Source: Streptomyces sulfonofaciens (GTDB lineage Bacteria > Actinomycetota > Actinomycetes > Streptomycetales > Streptomycetaceae). Taken from it: 64,000 nucleotides of DNA. A program made the translations under genes and the position numbers. How positions within the stretch are numbered: the first letter of the stretch is position 1; each line of letters opens with the position of its first letter. This document shows positions 1 to 10,636 of this stretch, in pieces. Under the pieces are notes generated by a model. It did not search any database. It worked only from the letters and a program-made list of their open reading frames with translations, and was not told the origin of the DNA. The DNA is taken from assembly GCF_014656295.1 (NCBI RefSeq), contig NZ_BNCD01000016.1:124001-188000 (forward strand). Reading direction: 5' to 3'.

Positions 1-1880
<1,880 letters not shown>

Positions 1881-2009
1881 CGTGAACGAGGCCGGGCCCC
1901 TGCATCTCGCGCGCGGGGGCAGGGCGCTCGCGCGCGGCGGGCGGAAGACGCGCCTGCGACCATGATCCCATGCGATCTGTTCCCGGAGCGGAGCTGCGCA
2001 TCCTACGAC

Positions 2010-2047
2010 GAAGAACTCCGCACCTGGTACCAGGTGCGGAGTTCTTC
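2010..2047. terminator. 38-bp perfect palindrome downstream of aconitase
   Basis: Two 18-base arms (left GAAGAACTCCGCACCTGG at 2010-2027, right its exact reverse complement at 2030-2047) flank a central TA, so the whole 38 bp is a perfect palindrome. It lies 130 bases after the aconitase stop and 88 bases before the first transposase remnant. As RNA it would form a very stable hairpin, and the right arm ends in TTCTTC followed by TGT. Most likely a bidirectional transcription terminator. A cruciform-type target for the insertions that follow is an alternative. Confidence 0.6.
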
Positions 2048-2134
2048 TGTCCTTGCGAGCGTGTGGCGAACGAGCGCCTGGTACTGCAACGGTGCCTGCC
2101 GTCACTGGGGGCCAGGTCGGTCGTTGGTGCGGTC

Positions 2135-2568
2135 ATGGGTGGGGACCTTGCTGGTGTCAGGTTGTGGGCGCATGAACCGCACGCTCTGCATGAGCGGTTC
2201 GGGCATCGGTTCAAGGGATCAGAGCCGCGGGGATCGGCACTGGCCTATACGCGATGGCTGATCGCTCCGCTGCGACGCAAGAACGGCTGGACCCTGGCGG
2301 AGGAGGTCGGTCACGCGGGCCCGGAGCGCATCCACCGGATGCTGAACCTGATCGACTGGGATGCCGACGAGATCCTCGGCCGGACGTTGATCGACCGCCG
2401 TCTGTATCTGCCTATGTCCGGGACGGACGACCGGGAACAGTGCCGTCGGGCCGCATCGGTGACGAGGTCGCCTTCGAGACGAAGGTGGCGATGGCCAAGG
2501 CGATCGTCCGCCGGGCGATCGCCGACAAGGTGCCCTTCCGGTGGGTGACCGCGGACGCCGCCTACGGC
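2135..2568 (+). pseudogene. Broken IS701-like DDE transposase remnant
   Basis: From the ATG at 2135 the translation matches the N-terminus of the Streptomyces IS701-type transposase (HRFKGSEP, then RKNGWTLAEEVGHAGPERIH, then NLIDWDADEILG). At about 2380 it jumps straight to RTLIDRRLYLP, so the central part, which should carry the first catalytic aspartate, is deleted. Around 2450 the frame shifts, and the match resumes one frame over as IGDEVAFETKVAMAKA and FRWVTADAAYG. It stops at about 2568 where another element abuts. Three lesions (internal deletion, frameshift, 3' truncation) make it non-functional. Family assignment is from remembered sequence, not a search. Confidence 0.75.
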
Positions 2569-2801
2569 TTCTCCAGCTCCTTGCGCAGCCGCTTGAGCTC
2601 CGCGCGCTCGGCGCTGGTCAGCTCACCGGAATCGTCCTTGCCCCGGCGCGCCTTCCCCCGGCGATACCACCGCGCAGGGACTCGGAGCTGATGCCGAGTC
2701 CCCGTGCGACTGGCCGTGACCGTCCTGCCCGAGGAATCGACGAGCGCGATCGCGTCCCGCTTGAACTCCTCGGTGTACCGCTTCGTGTACTTGCTTCCCA
2801 C
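2562..2801 (-). pseudogene. IS3-family OrfA remnant
   Basis: From a GTG at 2801 this reads GSKYTKRYTEEFKRDAIALV, the start of an IS3/IS911-type OrfA helix-turn-helix protein, and ends KRLRKELEKP, where a normal OrfA enters its leucine zipper. In the middle the frame is wrong: the next frame restores VARGLGISSESLRG, so a +1 and a compensating -1 indel have scrambled the recognition-helix region. No OrfB follows. It was inserted into, or recombined with, the preceding transposase remnant, since its end coincides with the point where that match stops. Confidence 0.7.
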
Positions 2802-2849
2802 CTGGTGCTATTTCCTCTGGGCCCTCAAGATCACCAGTCTCCGGCTGTC

Positions 2850-3071
2850 CACGATCAAGGGGAAGCTTCGATCCTGCACTACCGCCGGTACAAGGACGAG
2901 GAACTGCCCTCGTGGAAGGAGGAGCACAACGCCTCCCACCGCCGCGCCCGCGCCGAGCACACTTTCGCCCGCATGAGGAACTGGAAGATCCTGCGTGACC
3001 ACAGCCTGAGAGGCGACGGAAACCACCACGCCATGCCCGGCATCGCCCGCCTTCACAACCTCACTGGATGA
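2850..3071 (+). pseudogene. C-terminal remnant of an IS5-family transposase
   Basis: The frame ending at 3071 reads ILHYRRYKDEELPSWKEEHN, then RARAEHTFARMRNWKILRD, then HHAMPGIARLHNL. This is the C-terminal end of a Streptomyces IS5-family DDE transposase, including the region of the last catalytic glutamate (RARAEHTFARM). Everything upstream is missing and the sequence before 2850 belongs to other elements. It is the third distinct insertion-sequence family within about 940 bases. Confidence 0.7.
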
Positions 3072-3245
3072 CAGGCGAACGAGCAGGTCAACCACACATG
3101 CTCCCGAGCATGCACGGGACACCGTCAGTGGACCGCAAGCTGGAGACGGGTAACGTCGAAATCAAGCGACTGCAGGTGTGCGCGGGTGAAGCACCACCCA
3201 GGACGATCCCGAAACCAACCCTCGTGACTGAACGGAGTCTGCCCG

Positions 3246-3614
3246 TCACCCATGGTGCTCATTGAGGGATAGTAGGCCGATCAGGAAGGCATACACGGAC
3301 CGGCGGAGAGCGTCCGTGAAGTCTGTCTTCATGAACGCAAGGGTGGGGTCGGAGTCGTAGACCGCGCGAATTGCGGGCGCCGGGTGAGTCGCGACCTCGG
3401 CCGACACGTTGTGCTCCAACACCCCGGCCTGTGCGCTGACCGGCCTGGCCCTCGACGAACCCGCGTCACCTTGAAGAGCTGAAAACGCGTGAGTCCAGAG
3501 CGCGCCGACCAGCACGATGATCAGCCTGCTCGCCTGCGCCGCTTGCTCCGGTTCGAGTCTCCTCGACCTCGCTGCGGGAGACTTTCTCGCAGGGGCGGTC
3601 GAGCAACTTGTCAA
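3246..3614 (-). CDS. Doubtful 122-aa hypothetical ORF
   Basis: An open frame of 122 codons with one hydrophobic stretch (RLIIVLVGALWTHAFSAL, residues about 29-46). I recognise no family. Base composition here is visibly less G+C-biased than in neighbouring genes and no good ribosome binding site was identified. It sits between insertion-sequence remnants and the chaperone operon, so it may be a gene fragment brought in with the island or simply non-coding. Treat as unproven. Confidence 0.2.
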   Translation of the reverse strand: MTSCSTAPARKSPAARSRRLEPEQAAQASRLIIVLVGALWTHAFSALQGDAGSSRARPVSAQAGVLEHNVSAEVATHPAPAIRAVYDSDPTLAFMKTDFTDALRRSVYAFLIGLLSLNEHHG

Positions 3615-4116
3615 GTAAATGACAAGGTCAGGACAGGTTGGATTCGTGTACAGGTTGACGAGGTGCGCGCGGTCCCGGCGGCCCGCTGAGATCGGTCGTG
3701 CCCGAGGTCGCGATCACAGGAATTCCGTGCGCCTCGTGGCCTTTGTCGGTCTGCGGAGCCGTTCCGGGCCGCTGGCCGTGCTCCGTCCCTCCGAGTCGCC
3801 ATCCGTGGTGCTCGATGGTGGTATATCACTATTTTCCTGTTGATGGGTTTCGGCTCGACATGCCGAGAAACCCGCTCCTCAACCCTCCGTGGGCAGGCGA
3901 ACCACGGGCCGCGCTCACCTTGCTGCGACCTGTCGTCGGTTCTCGTTGAGATCGCGCACTGTTCGAGGCAGGCCGCGTCGGCCCGGACGGAGTCGGGCTG
4001 CTGCCGCTCCGGCGCGCAAGCGCCCGGAGCGGCAGCAGCACAACCAGGACACCGACGGAGCGGGACCGCGTCCACGCACGCATACCTGTACGCGGGCTTC
4101 GACGAAGGAGTACCTC
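3615..4116 (+). promoter_or_regulatory. Leader/promoter region of the dnaK operon
   Basis: About 500 bases without a convincing gene precede dnaK. The region contains an unusually A+T-rich patch at about 3816-3840 with the near-palindrome GTGGTATATCAC (3818-3829), and a stem-loop at 3845-3873 (GGGTTTC pairing with GAAACCC, inner GGC with GCC). Neither a HspR operator (CTTGAGT-N7-ACTCAAG) nor a CIRCE element could be found by eye. Control of this operon therefore probably differs from that of the primary Streptomyces dnaK operon. The near-palindrome is a candidate operator only. Confidence 0.35.
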
Positions 4117-6012
4117 ATGGCCAAGGCAGTCGGGATCGACCTGGGAACCACCAACTCGGTGATAGCGACCTGGGAGGGCGGAGAGGCGACGGTGCTGCCG
4201 AACTCCGAGGGCAGCCGCACCACACCCTCGGTGGTGGCCTTCACCGACACCGGCGAACGACTGGTGGGCCAGCTCGCCCGCCGCCAGGCCATCCTCAACC
4301 CCAAGGGCACCGTCTACTCGGCCAAACGCTTCATCGGCCGCCGTTTCGACGAGATCCCCGAGGAGGCGAAGGCGGTCGGCTTCGATGTCGTCGCCGACGA
4401 CCAGGGCAACGCCCGCTTCGAGGTCCGCGAGAAGCTGTATGCGCCCGAGGAGATCAGCGCGCTCGTACTGCGCAAGCTCGCCGACGACGCCGGCAAGCAG
4501 TTGGGCGAGCGGGTGACAGAGGCCGTCATCACCGTGCCCGCCTACTTCAACGACGCTCAGCGCACCGCGACCAGGGACGCAGGGCGCATCGCCGGTCTCG
4601 AGGTGCTGCGCATCATCAACGAGCCGACGGCCGCCGCGCTCGCCTACGGCCTGGACAAGAAGGGCCACGAGACGGTGCTCGTGTTCGACCTCGGCGGCGG
4701 CACCTTCGATGTGAGCCTGCTCGACGTCGGCGAGGGGGTCGTCGAGGTACGGGCCACCGCGGGCGACGGCCACCTCGGCGGCGACGACTTCGACCGGCGC
4801 CTGGTGGACCACCTGGCGGACCGCTTCCAGCAGGAGAACGGCATCGATCTGCGCAATGACCCGCAGGCTCTGCAGCGGCTCTTCGAGGCCGCGGAGAAGG
4901 CCAAGACGGAGCTGAGCTCGGTCACCCAGACGCAGGTCAGCCTGCCGTTCATCACGGCCGACGCCTCCGGCCCCAAGCACCTCACCGAGACGGTCATGCG
5001 CTCCACGTTCGAGCAGATCACCCAGGACCTGCTGGAGCGGACCAGGGAGCCGGTGCAGCGGGCGATGGAGGACGCCAAGATCGGTGAGAGTGACATCGGT
5101 GAGGTCATTCTCGTCGGCGGCGCCACCCGGATGCCGGCCGTGCAGGGCGTGGTGCGGCGGCTCACCGGCGGCAAGGAGCCGAACATGAGCGTCAACCCGG
5201 ACGAGGTGGTGGCGCTGGGTGCCGCGATCCAGTCCGGTGTGCTCAAGGGCGAGGTCAAGGACGTCCTGCTGCTCGACGTCACACCCTTGTCGCTGGGTGT
5301 GGAGACCTCGGGCGGCGTGATGACGAAGATCATTGAGCGGAACACCACGATCCCGGTGCGCCGCACCGAGACCTTCTCCACCGCCGAGGACAACCAGCCG
5401 GCCGTCGACATCGTGGTGCTCCAGGGCGAGCGCGAGCTGGCCGCCGACAACCGCGTGCTCGGCCGGTTCCGCCTGGAGAACATCAGGCCGGCTCCGCGTG
5501 GCGAACCGCAGATCGAGGTGACGTTCGACGTCGATGCCAACGGCATCGTCAACGTCGCCGCGCGGGACAGGGACACCGGGGCCGAGCAGAGCATCACCAT
5601 CACCGAGGGCTCGAACCTCGACCGCGGCGAGGTCGACCGGATGATCCAGGAGGCCGAGGAGCACCGCGGCGAGGACAGGGCCCTGCGGGAGGCCGTGGAC
5701 GCACGCAACGAACTGGATGCCGCCGCCTACCAGGTCGAGCGCCAGATCAACGAACTCGGCGACGCGGCCCCGTCCCACGAGAGGTCCCGGGCCGAGATGC
5801 TGGTCGGCGACGCCCGTGACGCCGTCAGGCAGGAGGCCCCGCTGGATCGGGTCAGGTCGTTGACCTCCGAGTTGCAGCAGGTGTACGCCTCGCTCGCGGC
5901 CCACCGGTCCGGCGGCGGCGCGGGCGGGCCGGGGCGGGCCGGTGCGGAGCGCGACGAGGGCGGCCCGGGCCGGTCCGACGACGTGATCGACGCCGACTTC
6001 GACAAGAGCTGA
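4117..6012 (+). CDS. dnaK: Hsp70 chaperone DnaK (probable second copy)
   Basis: ATP-driven Hsp70 chaperone that binds unfolded segments and works with a J-protein and GrpE; 631 aa, normal for DnaK. The start at ATG 4117 is chosen because GAAGGAG lies 6 bases upstream and the protein then opens with MAKAVGIDLGTTNS. Visible motifs are the phosphate-1 loop GIDLGTTNS, NEPTAAALAYG, FDLGGGTFDVS, the adenosine motif VGGATRMP, and the C-terminal tail IDADFDKS. It is the first gene of a tightly packed operon, 7 bases before grpE. Established knowledge: streptomycetes have a primary dnaK-grpE-dnaJ-hspR operon elsewhere. The different gene content here makes an additional, island-borne copy likely; that is an inference. 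Confidence 0.95.
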   Translation: MAKAVGIDLGTTNSVIATWEGGEATVLPNSEGSRTTPSVVAFTDTGERLVGQLARRQAILNPKGTVYSAKRFIGRRFDEIPEEAKAVGFDVVADDQGNARFEVREKLYAPEEISALVLRKLADDAGKQLGERVTEAVITVPAYFNDAQRTATRDAGRIAGLEVLRIINEPTAAALAYGLDKKGHETVLVFDLGGGTFDVSLLDVGEGVVEVRATAGDGHLGGDDFDRRLVDHLADRFQQENGIDLRNDPQALQRLFEAAEKAKTELSSVTQTQVSLPFITADASGPKHLTETVMRSTFEQITQDLLERTREPVQRAMEDAKIGESDIGEVILVGGATRMPAVQGVVRRLTGGKEPNMSVNPDEVVALGAAIQSGVLKGEVKDVLLLDVTPLSLGVETSGGVMTKIIERNTTIPVRRTETFSTAEDNQPAVDIVVLQGERELAADNRVLGRFRLENIRPAPRGEPQIEVTFDVDANGIVNVAARDRDTGAEQSITITEGSNLDRGEVDRMIQEAEEHRGEDRALREAVDARNELDAAAYQVERQINELGDAAPSHERSRAEMLVGDARDAVRQEAPLDRVRSLTSELQQVYASLAAHRSGGGAGGPGRAGAERDEGGPGRSDDVIDADFDKS

Positions 6013-6019
6013 GGTCCGC

Positions 6020-6652
6020 ATGTCCACGGAGCAGGAACCCAGCACGCAGGGCGAACCGCGCCGGGAGCCACCGCCCTCGCAGCCACAGGGGGAGGAGCCC
6101 GCCCGTGGCGCCGGACAGGAGCAACCCGCCGCGCAAGAGGAACCATCCGTGCCGCAACCGGAAGAGCAGCCGCCCGCGCACCCGGAGCAGGAGCCGGCCG
6201 CGGCGCATGAGGACCGGAGCGCCGCGGACGTCGCCGAGCTCCGGGACCGCTGGCACCGCGCTCTCGCTGACCTGGACAACCTCCGCAAGAGGCACGCGAA
6301 GGAACTCCGGCAGGTGCGGGCGGAGGAGCGTGCCCGCACCGCCGGGGCGTTGCTGCCCGTCATCGACAACCTGGAACTGGCCCTTGAGCACGCCGGATCC
6401 GAGCCGTCCGCCGTCCTGAAGGGCGTCGAGGCGGTGCGCGACCAGGCAGCCGAGGTGTTCGCCCGGCTCGGATACCCGCGGTACGAGGAGACGGGTGTGC
6501 TCTTCGACCCGGCACGGCATGAGGTCGTCGGCGTCGTCGACGACCCCGACGCTCCGCCGAACACCGTGGTCCAGGTCCTGCGCCCCGGCTACGGCGAGGA
6601 CGGCGACCTGCTGCGGCCCGCCGCCGTCGTGGTCAGCAAGCGGCAGGAGTGA
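6020..6652 (+). CDS. grpE: Nucleotide exchange factor GrpE
   Basis: Co-chaperone that releases ADP from DnaK; 210 aa. Residues 1-70 are a Gln/Pro/Glu-rich disordered tail. A helical segment follows (AELRDRWHRALADLDNLRKR), then the GrpE head with FDPARHEVVGVVDD near the C-terminus. ATG 6020 is 7 bases after the dnaK stop. The long acidic tail is normal for actinobacterial GrpE. The gene should be co-transcribed with dnaK and dnaJ. Confidence 0.94.
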   Translation: MSTEQEPSTQGEPRREPPPSQPQGEEPARGAGQEQPAAQEEPSVPQPEEQPPAHPEQEPAAAHEDRSAADVAELRDRWHRALADLDNLRKRHAKELRQVRAEERARTAGALLPVIDNLELALEHAGSEPSAVLKGVEAVRDQAAEVFARLGYPRYEETGVLFDPARHEVVGVVDDPDAPPNTVVQVLRPGYGEDGDLLRPAAVVVSKRQE

Positions 6653-6657
6653 CGCCG

Positions 6658-7599
6658 ATGGCACGGGACTTCTACAGCGTTCTCGGGGTGTCGCGCGACG
6701 CGGGCCAGGATGACATCCAGCAGGCCTTTCGCAGGCTGGCGCGCCGGTACCACCCCGACATCAACAAGGACCCGGCGGCGGAGGAACGCTTCAAGGAGCT
6801 CAACGAGGCCTACAGCGTGCTCTCCGATCCTGGCACCCGGCGCCGCTACGACCGGTTCGGAGAGGACTTCCGGCAGGTCCCGGAGGACTACGAGGAGCGG
6901 GTCGCCGCTGGTGCGGGCGCCCGCGGCGGGGCGCGCGGCCGGCCCGGCGGCGCAGGCGTGCGCACGGGCTTCGGGGGCGGTTTCGAGGGCGTCGACATCG
7001 ACGACCTGCTCGGCGGGATCTTCGGTCGGGGCGCCGGACGGGGCGGGACCTGGGGTGCCGTGCCCGGCGCTGACCAGGAGGCCGAGCTGCCGCTCGGCGT
7101 CGAGGAGGCCTACCGCGGAGGCCGCCGCTCCGTCACCCTCACCGGCCCCGAGGGGGAACGCACCTACGGGGTCGACGTGCCGCGCGGGGTGATCGACGGA
7201 CAGCGCATCCGGCTGGCCGGCGAGGGCGGCCGGGGCAGCGGCGACGCCCCGTCCGGCGACCTCTACCTGCGGGTGCGCATCAGGCCCGACTCCCGCTACC
7301 GCCTGGAGGGCCGGGACATCCACGTCGCCGTCCCGGTGACGCCATGGGAGGCGGCGCTCGGCGCCACGGTGCCCGTCCGCACCCCGGGCGGCACCGTCAA
7401 ACTCAATCTCCCCGCCGGCTCCTCCAGCGGCCGCAGGCTGCGGCTGCGCGGCGAGGGGATGCCCAACCCGCGCGGCCGTGACGGCGACCTGTACGCCGAG
7501 GTCCGCATCATGGTGCCGCCCGAGCCGGGCGAGAGGGAGCGTGAGCTCTTCGAGGAGCTGGCGGCCGTCTCCACCTTCAACCCGAGGGAGACAGGATGA
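6658..7599 (+). CDS. cbpA: J-protein of CbpA type (DnaJ without zinc finger)
   Basis: Hsp40 co-chaperone that stimulates DnaK ATPase; 313 aa. ATG 6658 is preferred over GTG 6649 because CAGGAG ends 8 bases before it and the protein then starts MARDFYSVLG. The J domain (residues 1-70) has the HPD motif in RRYHPDINKD. A Gly/Arg-rich linker follows, then C-terminal domains I and II directly. The four CxxCxGxG repeats of type I DnaJ are absent, so this is a CbpA-like class II J-protein. The next gene encodes CbpM, the known partner and inhibitor of CbpA, which supports the call. It overlaps cbpM by four bases (ATGA). Confidence 0.92.
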   Translation: MARDFYSVLGVSRDAGQDDIQQAFRRLARRYHPDINKDPAAEERFKELNEAYSVLSDPGTRRRYDRFGEDFRQVPEDYEERVAAGAGARGGARGRPGGAGVRTGFGGGFEGVDIDDLLGGIFGRGAGRGGTWGAVPGADQEAELPLGVEEAYRGGRRSVTLTGPEGERTYGVDVPRGVIDGQRIRLAGEGGRGSGDAPSGDLYLRVRIRPDSRYRLEGRDIHVAVPVTPWEAALGATVPVRTPGGTVKLNLPAGSSSGRRLRLRGEGMPNPRGRDGDLYAEVRIMVPPEPGERERELFEELAAVSTFNPRETG

Positions 7600-8003
7600 C
7601 CAACGACCCGCGGCGCGCCGCCGCACCGGCCGGCGGGAGGCGCATGGCGTCCGCGCCGGCGCGCAGGCGCCCCCCGAACGTCCTCGTCCGCAGGTACGCC
7701 ATCGTGCCCCTGGACCGGCTCAGCCTGGATGCCACCGCCAGGCGCTCCGGCCTCCACCCCGACCTCGTCCGGCGGATGGCGGCGCTCGGCGTCGTGGACG
7801 CCTCGCGCGACGCCCACGGCCGGCTGTGGTTCGGCCCCGGCGCCCCCGCCACCCTCGCCCGGGCCCAGCGGCTACGGGCCGGACTGCACCTCAACTACGC
7901 GTCCGTCGGCTTGGTGCTCGACCTGCTGGAGCGGATCAGCGAGCTGGAGGCCGAACTGAGGCGCAGCAACGCCGGCTGCAGGAGTGATGAATCGTGGATA
8001 TGA
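7596..8003 (+). CDS. cbpM: Chaperone modulator CbpM (MerR-like)
   Basis: 135-aa protein with a degenerate MerR-type helix-turn-helix region (ARRSGLHPDLVRRMAALGVVDASRD) and a C-terminal coiled coil (LDLLERISELEAELRRSN). Families: CbpM binds the J domain of CbpA and tunes it, while HspR, a MerR-family repressor, sits at the same position in the primary Streptomyces dnaK operon. The pairing with a zinc-finger-less J-protein favours CbpM, but an HspR-like DNA-binding role cannot be excluded from sequence alone. Residues 1-30 are a basic Arg/Ala-rich tail. The start ATG overlaps the cbpA stop and the 3' end overlaps clpB by 10 bases. Confidence 0.8.
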   Translation: MTNDPRRAAAPAGGRRMASAPARRRPPNVLVRRYAIVPLDRLSLDATARRSGLHPDLVRRMAALGVVDASRDAHGRLWFGPGAPATLARAQRLRAGLHLNYASVGLVLDLLERISELEAELRRSNAGCRSDESWI

Positions 8004-10636
8004 ACCGCCTCACCCAGAAGTCCCAGGAAGCACTCCAGGAGGCGCAGACCATCGCGGGCCGGCTCGGCCAGACCGAGGTCGACGGCGAGCACCTGCTGCT
8101 CGCGCTCCTCGAACAGCGGGAGGGCCTCGTGCCCCGCCTGTGCGAGCAGGCGGGTGTCGACACCGAGGGGCTGCGCACCGCGGTGTCCGGTGAGGTCTCC
8201 CGCCGGCCCAAAGTGACAGGACCGGGCGCCGCGCCGGGGCAGGTCTACGTCACCCAGCGGCTCGCCGGGGTGCTGGACGCCGCGGAGCAGGAGGCGGGGC
8301 GCCTCAAGGACGAGTACGTGTCCGTCGAGCACCTCGTCCTGGCGCTCGCGGACGAGGGCTCGCGCACCGCGGCGGGCCGCCTGCTGAAGGAGTACGGCCT
8401 CACCAAGGACGCGTTCCTGAACGCCCTGACCCGCATCCGCGGCCATCAGCGCGTCACCTCGGCGACTCCCGAGGAGGCCTACGAGGCGCTGGAGAAGTAT
8501 GGTCGCGACCTTGTCGCGGAGGCGCGGAGCGGCAGGACGGACCCGGTGGTGGGCCGGGACGCCGAGATCCGCCGCGTGGTGCAGATCCTCAGTCGGAAGA
8601 CGAAGAACAACCCCGTGCTGATCGGCGACCCGGGCGTCGGCAAGACGGCCATCGTGGAGGGCCTTGCCCAGCGCATCGTCCGCGGTGACGTGCCGGACGG
8701 GCTGCGCGACAAGACCATCTTCGCGCTCGACATGAGCTCCCTGGTGGCGGGCGCCAAGTACCGCGGCGAGTTCGAGGAGCGCATGCAGGCCGTCCTCGGT
8801 GAGGTCAAGGGAGCGCAGGGCCGCATCCTGCTGTTCATCGACGAACTGCACACGGTCGTCGGTGCGGGCGGGACCGAGGGCGCGATGGACGCCGGGAACA
8901 TGCTCAAGCCCATGCTCGCCCGGGGCGAGCTGCATATGATCGGCGCCACCACACTGGACGAGTACCGCAAGCACGTCGAGTCCGACGCCGCCCTCGAACG
9001 CCGCTTCCAGCAGGTCATGGTGGACGAGCCCAGCGTCGAGGACACCGTCTCCATCCTGCGCGGCCTACGCGAGCGCCTGGAGGTGTTCCACGGCGTGAAG
9101 ATCCAGGACACCGCCCTGGTCGCCGCCGCCACCCTCAGCCACCGCTACATCTCCGACCGGTTCCTGCCGGACAAGGCCATCGACCTCGTGGACGAGGCCT
9201 GCGCCCGGCTGCGCACGGAGATCGATTCCATGCCCGCCGAACTCGACGAGATCACCCGCCGGGTGACCCGTCTCGAGATCGAGGAAGCGGCCCTGGCAAA
9301 GGAGGAGGACCCCGCCAGCCGCCAGCGCCTCGACGACCTCAGGCGAGAGCTGGCCGACCTGCGCGCCGAGGCCGACGCCATGCACGCCCAGTGGGACGCC
9401 GAGCGCCAGGCCATCCGGCGCGTGCAGGAGCTGCGCCAGGAACTGGAACAGGTGCGCCAGGACGCCGAGGAGGCCGAGCGCCGTTACGACCTCAACCGCG
9501 CGGCGGAACTCCGCTACGGCAGGATCGCGGAACTGCAGCGCCGGCTCGAGGCCGAGGAGGAGGGGCTCGCCGCCAAGCAGGGCGAGAACCGTCTCCTGCA
9601 CGAGGTGGTCACCGAGGACGAGATCGCCGAGATCGTGGCGGCCTGGACCGGCATCCCCGTGACCCGGCTGCAGGAGGGCGAGCGGGAGAAGCTGTTGCGC
9701 CTGGACGAGATCCTCGCCGAGCGGGTGATCGGCCAGGAGGAGGCCGTCGGACTGGTCAGCGACGCCATCATCAGGGCCCGCTCCGGCATCCGCGACCCGC
9801 GCAGGCCGATCGGCTCGTTCATCTTCCTCGGCCCCACCGGTGTCGGGAAGACCGAGTTGGCCAAGGCGCTCGCGGAGGCGCTGTTCGACAGCGAGGAGAG
9901 CATCGTCCGCCTGGACATGAGCGAGTACCAGGAGCGCCACACCGTGAGCAGGCTGGTCGGCGCACCGCCCGGGTACGTCGGTTACGAGGAGGGCGGCCAG
10001 CTCACCGAGGCGGTGCGCCGCAAGCCGTACTCCGTAGTGCTCTTCGATGAGATCGAGAAGGCGCACGCCGACGTCTTCAACACCCTGCTCCAGGTCCTCG
10101 ACGACGGGCGCATCACCGATGCCCAGGGCCGCACGGTCGACTTCCGCAACACGGTCCTCATCATGACCTCCAACATCGGCTCCGCCCACCTGCTGGACGG
10201 TGCGACCGTGGACGGCGAGCTCAAGCCGGACGCCCGTGCTCTGGTGATGGGCGAGCTGCAGAGCCACTTCCGGCCCGAGTTCCTCAACCGCGTCGACGAC
10301 ATCGTGCTGTTCAAACCGCTCGCCATGGAGCAGATCAAACGGATCGTCGAGTTGCAGTTCGACGACCTGCGGCGGCGCCTGGCCGAGCGGCGGATCACTG
10401 TCGAGCTCACTGAGGACGCCCGTGAGCACATCGCCCAGCAGGGCTTCGACCCCGTCTACGGTGCCCGGCCGCTGCGCCGGTACATCTCGCACGAGGTCGA
10501 GACGCTCGTCGGACGCGCCCTGATCCGCGGTGAGGTGCAGGACGGCGCGACGATCCGGGTGGACACGCGGGACGGCGAACTGACCGTCACCCATGACGGC
10601 CCCGAGCAGCGAGCCCCTGTCGGAAAGGCAGCGTGA
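7994..10636 (+). CDS. clpB: ATP-dependent disaggregase ClpB
   Basis: Hsp100 disaggregase that threads aggregated protein through a hexameric ring together with DnaK; 880 aa, full length. GTG 7994 is chosen because GGAG (7981-7984) lies 9 bases upstream; ATG 8000 is the alternative. Domains are Clp_N (1-145), AAA-1 with Walker A GDPGVGKT and Walker B ILLFIDELH, a long coiled-coil M-domain (about 400-520) that identifies ClpB rather than ClpA/ClpC, AAA-2 with GPTGVGKT and VVLFDEIEKAH, and the C-terminal ClpB small domain. No ClpP-binding loop was noticed. It overlaps cbpM upstream and thioredoxin downstream (GTGA), so the disaggregation set is translationally coupled. Confidence 0.95.
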   Translation: MDMNRLTQKSQEALQEAQTIAGRLGQTEVDGEHLLLALLEQREGLVPRLCEQAGVDTEGLRTAVSGEVSRRPKVTGPGAAPGQVYVTQRLAGVLDAAEQEAGRLKDEYVSVEHLVLALADEGSRTAAGRLLKEYGLTKDAFLNALTRIRGHQRVTSATPEEAYEALEKYGRDLVAEARSGRTDPVVGRDAEIRRVVQILSRKTKNNPVLIGDPGVGKTAIVEGLAQRIVRGDVPDGLRDKTIFALDMSSLVAGAKYRGEFEERMQAVLGEVKGAQGRILLFIDELHTVVGAGGTEGAMDAGNMLKPMLARGELHMIGATTLDEYRKHVESDAALERRFQQVMVDEPSVEDTVSILRGLRERLEVFHGVKIQDTALVAAATLSHRYISDRFLPDKAIDLVDEACARLRTEIDSMPAELDEITRRVTRLEIEEAALAKEEDPASRQRLDDLRRELADLRAEADAMHAQWDAERQAIRRVQELRQELEQVRQDAEEAERRYDLNRAAELRYGRIAELQRRLEAEEEGLAAKQGENRLLHEVVTEDEIAEIVAAWTGIPVTRLQEGEREKLLRLDEILAERVIGQEEAVGLVSDAIIRARSGIRDPRRPIGSFIFLGPTGVGKTELAKALAEALFDSEESIVRLDMSEYQERHTVSRLVGAPPGYVGYEEGGQLTEAVRRKPYSVVLFDEIEKAHADVFNTLLQVLDDGRITDAQGRTVDFRNTVLIMTSNIGSAHLLDGATVDGELKPDARALVMGELQSHFRPEFLNRVDDIVLFKPLAMEQIKRIVELQFDDLRRRLAERRITVELTEDAREHIAQQGFDPVYGARPLRRYISHEVETLVGRALIRGEVQDGATIRVDTRDGELTVTHDGPEQRAPVGKAA

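Noticed and set aside
3097..3112. Small palindrome CATGCTC-CC-GAGCATG
   Set aside because: A clear 7+7 dyad, but it lies in degenerate sequence after the IS5 remnant with no gene to regulate; likely chance or IS debris.
3615..4116. HspR (HAIR) or CIRCE operator upstream of dnaK
   Set aside because: No CTTGAGT-N7-ACTCAAG or CIRCE-like inverted repeat could be found; TTGAGATCGCGC at about 3946 matches only half of the motif.
3829..6564. 911-codon open frame antisense to dnaK-grpE
   Set aside because: It mirrors the third-position G/C bias of the real genes; the translation has no recognisable domain and no ribosome binding site.
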